From an uncultured Bacteroidia bacterium (GTDB taxonomy: Bacteria; Bacteroidota; Bacteroidia; Bacteroidales; UBA932): 6,717 bases of DNA. Positions 1-5,044 of this stretch are shown here, piece by piece. The notes beneath the pieces were generated by a model. That model was given only the letters and a program-made list of their open reading frames with translations, searched no databases and had not been told where the DNA came from. Position numbers and translations under genes: made by a program. The DNA lies in the NCBI GenBank assembly GCA_902766985.1, contig CACXFP010000293.1, positions 1-6,717 of the forward strand. The letters run 5' to 3'. Within the stretch, counting starts at the first letter, position 1, and every line of letters begins with the position of its first letter.

Positions 1-236
1 CCCTCTCCCCTCCCGTCATGGACGACAGGGATGCTGAGGCTTTCGGGGCCTTCCGCCGCAGCGAAACGGAAACGGTTCCTCCAGCTTTGTTTCTGATAAT
101 TCTCGCACGCCTCGAGCCACACCGGAGACGAAGAAACGCAGCCGGGACCGGAGTCCCGCTGCGTCACGATCTTCATTTCCCTCGCTACGAGGGCGAACCA
201 CTCAACCGGAGGCAGGTATGCCGTGGAGAGCAGCAT
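1..236 (-). CDS. WbqC-like family protein, N-terminal part (runs off left edge)
   Basis: An open frame runs from an ATG at 236 to the window edge with no stop, giving 78 codons plus two bases. The protein starts MLLSTAYLPPVEWFALVARE and has the block ENYQKQSWRNRFRF at about residues 45-58, then SLSIPVV at 66-72. These match my knowledge of the WbqC-like family of Bacteroidota: a start of the type TAYxxPVxYF, the signature YxKQ(S/T)xRNR, then LS(I/V)PV. Family members are often found near surface polysaccharide or envelope genes, but the biochemical activity is not settled, so I assign none. The start is 6 bp after the lpxA stop and in the same frame, which suggests co-transcription and possible translational coupling. 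The spacing between the WF pair (13-14) and the signature is longer than I expect, with a small insert near residues 24-40. The C-terminal half is not visible. Confidence 0.8.
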   Translation of the reverse strand, partial: MLLSTAYLPPVEWFALVAREMKIVTQRDSGPGCVSSSPVWLEACENYQKQSWRNRFRFAAAEGPESLSIPVVHDGRGE

Positions 237-242
237 GGAGGA

Positions 243-1055
243 TCAGTCTATCTGTCCCCTTTCGCCGACGTCGCTGCCACGGATGATGCCTCTCTTGGAA
301 GCCCTGATGAAATTGAGGATGGTATCCCTGTATTCAGACTGGGGGAAACCGGCCTCCACCTTGGAGCAACCGTCAGTGATGTTGTATCCCTGGAAATAGA
401 TGGTGTCGTATATATCCTTGATCAGACGGATATCATCGGAGGCGAAGCCCCTGCGCCTGAGACCCACGATGTTGACCCCGCAATAGCAGATCGGGTCGCG
501 TCCGCAGAGGACATACGGAGGGATGTCCTTGTTTACCTTTGAGGCCCCGCCGACCATGGCATGGGTACCGATCCTGGAGAACTGGTGGCACATAGCCCCT
601 CCGCCGAGGATGGCGTAGTCCTCGATGTCGGTCTCGCCGGCAATGGCGCTGTGGCTGGTCATTATGCAATGGCTGCCGACATGGCAGTCGTGGGCGACAT
701 GGACATAGGACATTATGAGGGTGTCGCTGTCAATTTTGGTCACTCCCTTGCCGCTGGCCTGGGTGCCGCGGTTGATGGTGGCGCATTCGCGGATGGTCAC
801 GTTGTCGCCTATCTCCACATAGGAGACCTCTCCGGAATATTTGAGATCCTGGGGGATGGCACCGACTACGGCGCCGGGGAAGACGATGCAGTTGCGTCCC
901 ATGCGGACATATTTGAAAATCACTGCATGAGGCAGTATCTGGCAACCGTCGCCGACAACTACGTCGTCGTCTATGAAAGCGTAAGGTCCGATCTCCACGC
1001 CGTCACCGATGACTGCGGATGGAGAAACTGTCGCCATGGGGGAAATCTTGTTCAT
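243..1055 (-). CDS. lpxA: UDP-N-acetylglucosamine O-acyltransferase LpxA
   Basis: The 270-residue cytoplasmic enzyme moves a 3-hydroxyacyl chain from acyl carrier protein to the 3-OH of UDP-GlcNAc, the first step of lipid A synthesis. The N-terminal ~180 residues are left-handed beta-helix hexapeptide repeats (for example AVIGDG, VVVGDG, VEIGDN), and the helical C-terminal part includes VNIVGLRRRGF at 194-204. Recognisable sites are QDLKY at 69-73, HVAHDCHVG at 119-127 with the expected catalytic base His122 (E. coli His125), and HQF at 157-159. Gly170 aligns with E. coli Gly173, a residue that permits longer acyl chains, so a long-chain donor is inferred. After the conserved end FIRASKRGIIR there is an extra polar tail of about 11 residues. 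The gene starts 26 bp after lpxC and no promoter was seen in that gap, so it is probably read with lpxC. The ATG at 1055 is the start because it directly precedes the first helix repeat. Confidence 0.96.
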   Translation of the reverse strand: MNKISPMATVSPSAVIGDGVEIGPYAFIDDDVVVGDGCQILPHAVIFKYVRMGRNCIVFPGAVVGAIPQDLKYSGEVSYVEIGDNVTIRECATINRGTQASGKGVTKIDSDTLIMSYVHVAHDCHVGSHCIMTSHSAIAGETDIEDYAILGGGAMCHQFSRIGTHAMVGGASKVNKDIPPYVLCGRDPICYCGVNIVGLRRRGFASDDIRLIKDIYDTIYFQGYNITDGCSKVEAGFPQSEYRDTILNFIRASKRGIIRGSDVGERGQID

Positions 1056-1081
1056 ATCGAATGATTTTAGGGGGATATTGT

Positions 1082-2002
1082 TCAGGCCTGCTCCTTTATT
1101 GCTTCAGCAAGGGCCGCGGCCATTCGCGTGTTCATGGTATGGCCGGGTTTGAACCCGGTTACCCTGGCATTTATGAATCCACCGGCCAGGCGGAGGTCTC
1201 CGATAAGGTCGAGAAGCTTGTGCCTGGCGCATTCATTGGGGAAATGCCTCTTGACATTGTCCAGGTAACCGTCCGGATTCACAGTCATAACGGGACGGTT
1301 GAAAACGGATGCCACCCTTTTCACCTGCTCTTCAGAAACCGGATGCTCCACGACCACGAGGGCGTTGTCCACATCCCCGCCTTTGATAAGGTTCTGGGAA
1401 AGTAGGAACTCCAGCTCATGGAAAAAAACGAAGGTGCGGCAGGGACCGATTTCAGAAGCATAGTCGACTCCTTCGTCCCAATGGGCCGTCTGGACACCTA
1501 TCACCTTGGAATTGAAATCTATGGTCAGGTCGAAAGAGGGAGCCTCGGCCGGCTCCGCCTTGATCCAGGAACCTGTCTCCGGATCGCTGACCTCCACGGG
1601 GTGCGGGAGACGGAGGTAATGCCTGGGAGCATCCTGTTCCACAATCCCGGTTTCAAGGAAAGCCCCGACATAGGGATTCGCGCTTCCGTCAAGGATGGGC
1701 ACCTCGATGTTGTCAAGTTCCACCAGGGCATTGTCTATTCCCATGCCGGTGAGAGCGGACATCAGGTGCTCTATAGTCATGACGGTAACCTCACCGTCAG
1801 AAATGGAAGTGCTGCGGGCCGTGCTTGAGACGTAAGCGGCGCGTGCCTGGATAACTGCCTCCGGACCGATGTCGCTCCTGAAGAAACGGATTCCCGTCCC
1901 GACAGGGGCCGGACCCACCGTCATCCTGGCATACCGGCCGGCATGGAGACCCTTGCCTTCAAAATGGCATGTGCCGGAAAGTGTCCTTTGCTTAGACTGC
2001 AT
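1082..2002 (-). CDS. lpxC: UDP-3-O-acyl-N-acetylglucosamine deacetylase LpxC, unfused
   Basis: This 306-residue zinc enzyme removes the N-acetyl group from UDP-3-O-acyl-GlcNAc, the committed step of lipid A synthesis. The zinc and catalytic residues are in place: Glu78-His79 in TIEHLMSAL, His261, Lys262 and Asp265 in RHKLLDLIGDL, Asp269, and His288 in KPGHTMN. Other marks are EVPILDGSANP at 100-110, CRTF at 188-191 (substrate-contact Thr/Phe), and KGGDVDNALVV at 207-217. The length matches the single-function enzyme of E. coli (about 305). In most Bacteroidota this gene is fused to fabZ and encodes about 460 residues. Here the frame ends with TGA right after the LpxC domain and lpxA begins 26 bp later, so no FabZ sequence is present. 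The start is an ATG preceded by a run of seven T, with a dedicated promoter upstream (2044-2073). Confidence 0.96.
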   Translation of the reverse strand: MQSKQRTLSGTCHFEGKGLHAGRYARMTVGPAPVGTGIRFFRSDIGPEAVIQARAAYVSSTARSTSISDGEVTVMTIEHLMSALTGMGIDNALVELDNIEVPILDGSANPYVGAFLETGIVEQDAPRHYLRLPHPVEVSDPETGSWIKAEPAEAPSFDLTIDFNSKVIGVQTAHWDEGVDYASEIGPCRTFVFFHELEFLLSQNLIKGGDVDNALVVVEHPVSEEQVKRVASVFNRPVMTVNPDGYLDNVKRHFPNECARHKLLDLIGDLRLAGGFINARVTGFKPGHTMNTRMAAALAEAIKEQA

Positions 2003-2043
2003 AAAAAAATCGTCTGTCTCCGTTCAACTTCTGAAAAGGATTG

Positions 2044-2073
2044 CAAAGATAGACAATTTTTCGGACTTGCAAT
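2044..2073 (-). promoter_or_regulatory. Bacteroidota-type promoter for lpxC
   Basis: Read on the minus strand, the gap between lpxD and lpxC contains TATCTTTG (2051 down to 2044), a perfect match to the Bacteroidota -7 box TAnnTTTG. It is preceded by ATTG (2073-2070), one mismatch from the -33 TTTG box, with an 18-bp spacer (about 19-20 is usual). Transcription would start near 2036-2039, giving a leader of about 35 nt before lpxC. The call rests on motif match and position only. Confidence 0.62.
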
Positions 2074-2092
2074 AAAATGTATGGAATGATAG

Positions 2093-3100
2093 CTACTTGC
2101 CCTCTTCCTGGGTCTCGTATCCCGACTGCCTGAACCTGGCGTAGCTCCTCATATAGTTGGTAATGGGGATTGCCGGGGAGCCCAGAAGTTTCTGCCCGCC
2201 CTTCCGGACGTTCCCGATGACTCCGGCCTGGGCGCCGATGATGGTATTGTCGGCGATGGTGAGATGGCCTGCGATGCCCACCTGGCCCGCAAGGATGCAG
2301 TTCTTGCCTATCTTCGTGGAACCGGCTATACCGCACTGGGCGGCCATTACGGTATTGTCTCCGATCTGGACGTTGTGTGCAATCTGGCAGAGGTTGTCGA
2401 TCTTGACGCCTTTTCCGATAACCGTGGATTCCATCTCAGCCCGGTCGATGGTGGTGCCTGCGCCGATCTCGCAGTTGTCCCCGATGACCACGTTGCCGAG
2501 GTGCTCGATCTTCTCCCAGGTTCCGTCCGGCTGGGGCACGTTGCCGAAACCGTCGGCCCCTATCACCGCGTTCGCATGGATGATGACGTTGTCCCCGATG
2601 ACCATCCCCGGATAGATGACCACCCCGGGATAGATTATGCAGTTCTTTCCGATCCTGGTTTCGTCGCCAACGTACACGTTCTCGTATATCCTGGTGTTGT
2701 CGCCGACATAGGCATGATGGCCAACGTAGCTGTGGCTTCCCAGATACACCTTCTTGCCGAACTTCGACGTAAGGAAGAAGGAGGAACGGAATCCGCGGTG
2801 ACGTCCGGACGTGCGTTTCTTGGCCGCAGCATATTTCAGGAGCTGGGCGATGGCCTCATACGAATTTTCAACCCGCACCATCGTGGCCGATACGGGTTGC
2901 TTGGGCTCGAAATCCTTGTTTACCAAGAGGATGCTGGCCTTGCAGCTATAGACGAACTGCTCATATTTGGGATTAGCGAAAAAACAAAGCTGCCCTGGCT
3001 TCCCATGCTCTATCTTGGCAAAAGATGTGATCTTGGCCTCCGGATCTCCGTCAACGGTTCCCTTGAGCAGCTGGGCAAGTTGTTTGGCTGTCAACTCCAT
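2093..3100 (-). CDS. lpxD: UDP-3-O-(3-hydroxyacyl)glucosamine N-acyltransferase LpxD
   Basis: The 335-residue enzyme adds a second 3-hydroxyacyl chain, to the 2-amino group made free by LpxC, in the third step of lipid A synthesis. Residues 1-100 form the uridine-binding N-terminal domain ([21 protein letters not shown] at 26-46). Residues ~115-310 are beta-helix hexapeptide repeats, and a short helical C-terminus follows ([11 protein letters not shown] at 315-325). Family signatures are GADGFG at 181-186, [19 protein letters not shown] at 195-213, TTIDRA at 216-221, and [10 protein letters not shown] at 238-247 with the expected catalytic His242 (E. coli His239). His279 in AGHLTI aligns with the second functional His. 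Length is normal for the family. It is the first gene of the lpx cluster, diverges from rimP, and is separated from lpxC by a 90-bp gap with its own promoter, so lpxC need not depend on lpxD transcription. Confidence 0.96.
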   Translation of the reverse strand: MELTAKQLAQLLKGTVDGDPEAKITSFAKIEHGKPGQLCFFANPKYEQFVYSCKASILLVNKDFEPKQPVSATMVRVENSYEAIAQLLKYAAAKKRTSGRHRGFRSSFFLTSKFGKKVYLGSHSYVGHHAYVGDNTRIYENVYVGDETRIGKNCIIYPGVVIYPGMVIGDNVIIHANAVIGADGFGNVPQPDGTWEKIEHLGNVVIGDNCEIGAGTTIDRAEMESTVIGKGVKIDNLCQIAHNVQIGDNTVMAAQCGIAGSTKIGKNCILAGQVGIAGHLTIADNTIIGAQAGVIGNVRKGGQKLLGSPAIPITNYMRSYARFRQSGYETQEEGK

Positions 3101-3128
3101 ATCAGATTCTTATCAATGTTCAAGCACG

Positions 3129-3136
3129 CAAAGTTA
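3129..3136 (-). promoter_or_regulatory. Probable -7 box of the lpxD promoter
   Basis: On the minus strand this is TAACTTTG, a perfect match to the Bacteroidota -7 consensus TAnnTTTG. The expected -33 position, 19 bp upstream (3159-3156), reads TTCA, a poor match to TTTG. Transcription would start near 3121-3124, leaving a leader of about 21-24 nt before the lpxD ATG at 3100. Placement in the AT-rich divergent gap supports it; the weak -33 box lowers confidence. Confidence 0.5.
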
Positions 3137-3174
3137 GTGTTTTTCCATGTATTTCTGAATATTTCATGCCGTTT

Positions 3175-3206
3175 TTTGCATTTGAAACCATTATTTTGTA
3201 TATTTG
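3175..3206 (+). promoter_or_regulatory. Bacteroidota-type promoter for rimP-nusA-infB
   Basis: The sequence shows TTTG at 3175-3178, a 20-bp spacer, and TATATTTG at 3199-3206, which together match the Bacteroidota housekeeping promoter (TTTG, 19-21 bp, TAnnTTTG) in full. The start of transcription should lie near 3211-3214. The rimP frame can be extended back to an ATG at 3166, but that start would lie upstream of this promoter, so it is rejected. Confidence 0.72.
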
Positions 3207-3219
3207 CAGCCGAGAAGGA

Positions 3220-3251
3220 GATAGGGGCCGCACGGTTCCTATCATTTTTTT
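3220..3251 (+). terminator. Terminator-like hairpin in the rimP leader (possible attenuator)
   Basis: Bases 3220-3229 (GATAGGGGCC) pair with 3234-3243 (GGTTCCTATC) in a 10-bp stem containing two G-U pairs, closed by the 4-nt loop GCAC. One A and then seven T (3245-3251) follow directly. This is the layout of a rho-independent terminator on the plus strand, yet it lies between the rimP promoter and the rimP start, only about 7 nt after the predicted transcription start. It could stop part of the transcripts before the operon. A competing view is that the T run simply serves translation initiation, since lpxC also has seven T just before its ATG but no comparable hairpin. Confidence 0.5.
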
Positions 3252-3258
3252 AATGCCG

Positions 3259-3726
3259 ATGGACAGAAAGAAGATTTTCGAAGCCATGGAGCCCGTCGCC
3301 CTTCAGATGGGATGTTTCATCGTTGACGCCGAGGTTTCCCGCGACAACGATATCACCATAACCCTCGACAAGGAAGAAGGAACGGTGTCGATGGATGACT
3401 GCGTGGCCATGAACGACGCCTTCCTGGCCGCTTTCGACCGCGACGACGAAGACTATTCCCTCACCGTTTCCTCCGCAGGACTGGACCAGCCGCTGAAGGA
3501 CCCGAGACAGTTCCGCAAGGCCATAGGCACGAAGGTGGACGTCCTTTTCAAGGGAGGACGCAGGATTGTCGGGGAACTCACGGCCGCTGGTCCGGACTCC
3601 GTCAGCCTGAGATATGTCGCCCGCGAAGCCGTGGAGGGAAAGAAGCGCAAGGTTGAGGTCTCCCATGAGGACGTTTTCCCCCTGGCGGAGATCAATTCGG
3701 TGACGCCCTGGATAGATTTCAAATAG
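3259..3726 (+). CDS. rimP: Ribosome maturation factor RimP
   Basis: RimP assists maturation of the 30S ribosomal subunit in the cytoplasm. From the ATG at 3259 the protein has 155 residues, the usual length in Bacteroidota. The N-terminal alpha/beta domain covers about residues 1-75. The signature LTVSSAGLDQPLKDPRQF at 68-85 matches the family block VSSPGLDRPL. The C-terminal SH3-like barrel follows (KVDVLFKGGRRIVGEL at 92-107) and the protein ends WIDFK, much like the usual Bacteroidota ending. A second ATG two codons upstream (3253) is equally possible, and the sequence alone does not decide between them. No Shine-Dalgarno sequence is suitably placed; an AAGGAG at 3215-3220 is more than 30 nt away and partly inside the leader hairpin. 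The gene heads the operon and is followed by nusA after 26 bp. Confidence 0.93.
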   Translation: MDRKKIFEAMEPVALQMGCFIVDAEVSRDNDITITLDKEEGTVSMDDCVAMNDAFLAAFDRDDEDYSLTVSSAGLDQPLKDPRQFRKAIGTKVDVLFKGGRRIVGELTAAGPDSVSLRYVAREAVEGKKRKVEVSHEDVFPLAEINSVTPWIDFK

Positions 3727-3752
3727 TAAAAATTAACATATAGAAACCTGAA

Positions 3753-5027
3753 ATGGAAAAAAGAAAAGAAGATGTGGTGACCTTGATCGATGCATTCAAG
3801 GACTTCAAGGAAGAAAAGAACATCGACAGGCCGGTCATGATGGGTGTCCTCAAGGACGTGTTCATGACCCAGCTCGCCAAGACCTACGGCTCCGCTGACA
3901 ACTTTGACGTCATCATCAACGTCGACAAGGGAGACTGCGAGATTTACCAGAACTTCGACATCGTGGAAGAGGTCGACAACCCCAACACCCAGATGACCCT
4001 GGAGCAGGTGATCGCCGATTCCGGTGAAGATGACTACGAAATCGGAGACACCTATTCCAAGAGGCTGAGCCTCGCTTCCTTCGGACGCAGGGGCATCCTC
4101 AACATCAGGCAGAATCTCCAGGGACGCATCATGGACATCGACAAGGCCAACGTCTTCAAGAAATACACCGACAAGATCGGCGAGATCTTCACCGGCGAGA
4201 TCTACCAGACATGGTCGAAGGAAGTCATCATCCTTGACGAGGACGGCAACGAGCTCCACCTCCCCAAGGCGGAACAGATTCCCGGAGAGAGGTTCAAGAA
4301 GGCGGACACCGTGAGGGCCATCATCAAGAGCGTGGAGATGAAAAACAACACCACCCCCTACATCCTCCTTTCCCGCACCTCGGAAGACTTCCTCCGCAAA
4401 CTTTTCGAAATGGAGGTGCCCGAGATCTATGACGGCCTTATCACCGTCAAGAAGGTCGTACGCATCCCCGGTGAAAGGGCCAAGGTCGCGGTGGAGTCCT
4501 ACGATGACAGGATCGACCCCATCGGAGCCTGCATCGGTGTCAAGGGTTCCAGGATCATAGGCATCGTCCGCGAACTCCGCAACGAGAACATCGACGTCAT
4601 CCAGTGGACTTCCAACCCTCAGCTCCTCATCCAGAGGGCGCTCAACCCTGCAAGGATTTCCTCCATCGACATGGGTTCAGGCCCAGCCGACAAGGTGAAG
4701 GTCTACATGCAGCCCGAGGAAGTCAAGAAGGGTATCGGCCGCGGCGGTGTGAACATCAAGCTCGCCGGCATGCTGGTCGACAGGGAAATAGAAGTCTGGA
4801 GGGAACTTCCCAAGGACCAGGCGGCCCAGGAAGAGGAAGACGTCCTCCTCAGCGAATTCTCCAACGAAATCGACCAGTGGATCATCGACAAGCTCGAGGA
4901 GATCGGCTGCGACACGGCGAAGGCCGTCCTCGCATACGCCCCTGAGGACATCGCCCGCAGGGCTGATCTGGAAGAGGATACAGTTGACGAGGTATTCAGG
5001 ATACTCAAAGCAGAATTTGAAGACTAA
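3753..5027 (+). CDS. nusA: Transcription termination/antitermination factor NusA
   Basis: NusA binds RNA polymerase and nascent RNA, and promotes pausing, hairpin-dependent termination and antitermination. The 424-residue protein has the standard order: a polymerase-binding N-terminal domain (~1-130), an S1 domain (~143-207) ending in YILLSRTSEDFL, and the linker FEMEVPEIYDGLI. KH1 (~232-300) has RIPGERAKVAVES and DPIGACIGVKGSRI with the GVKG loop at 262-265. KH2 (~301-352) has GIGRGGVNIKLA with the GRGG loop at 329-332. An acidic helical tail (~370-424) resembles a single helix-hairpin-helix unit, compared with two acidic repeats in the 495-residue E. coli protein; the short form is normal outside Proteobacteria. 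It lies between rimP and infB with gaps of 26 and 17 bp, so it is co-transcribed. Because NusA acts on hairpins, the terminator-like leader upstream of rimP is a plausible target for its own control. Confidence 0.97.
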   Translation: MEKRKEDVVTLIDAFKDFKEEKNIDRPVMMGVLKDVFMTQLAKTYGSADNFDVIINVDKGDCEIYQNFDIVEEVDNPNTQMTLEQVIADSGEDDYEIGDTYSKRLSLASFGRRGILNIRQNLQGRIMDIDKANVFKKYTDKIGEIFTGEIYQTWSKEVIILDEDGNELHLPKAEQIPGERFKKADTVRAIIKSVEMKNNTTPYILLSRTSEDFLRKLFEMEVPEIYDGLITVKKVVRIPGERAKVAVESYDDRIDPIGACIGVKGSRIIGIVRELRNENIDVIQWTSNPQLLIQRALNPARISSIDMGSGPADKVKVYMQPEEVKKGIGRGGVNIKLAGMLVDREIEVWRELPKDQAAQEEEDVLLSEFSNEIDQWIIDKLEEIGCDTAKAVLAYAPEDIARRADLEEDTVDEVFRILKAEFED

Positions 5028-5044
5028 TCTTATAAAGTTCATAT

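Noticed and set aside
16..201. Minus-strand frame of 61 codons starting at 201
   Set aside because: It is in a different frame from the WbqC-like gene, which explains the same bases and carries the YQKQSWRNR signature.
18..542. Open frame of 174 codons on the plus strand at the left end
   Set aside because: It runs opposite the WbqC-like gene and the end of lpxA, both of which have family signatures; its own product has none.
3215..3220. AAGGAG as a Shine-Dalgarno sequence for rimP
   Set aside because: It is more than 30 nt from either start codon, its last base is part of the hairpin stem, and Bacteroidota rarely use such sites.
2264..3253. Open frame of 329 codons on the plus strand, antisense to lpxD
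   Set aside because: It lies opposite a full LpxD with intact motifs, has no recognisable domain, and runs through the divergent promoter region. It is a by-product of codon bias in lpxD.
3166..3258. Extended N-terminus of RimP from the ATG at 3166
   Set aside because: The extra codons cover the promoter, the predicted transcription start and the leader hairpin, and would make RimP about 30 residues longer than usual.
3713..3720. TAGATTTC near the end of rimP as a -7 box for nusA
   Set aside because: It mismatches the final G of TAnnTTTG, I did not identify a -33 partner, and it lies within the rimP coding sequence.
3453..4259. Open frame of 268 codons on the minus strand across rimP and nusA
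   Set aside because: It spans two well-supported genes and their gap, has an Asp/Val/Leu-rich shadow composition, and shows no domain or promoter.
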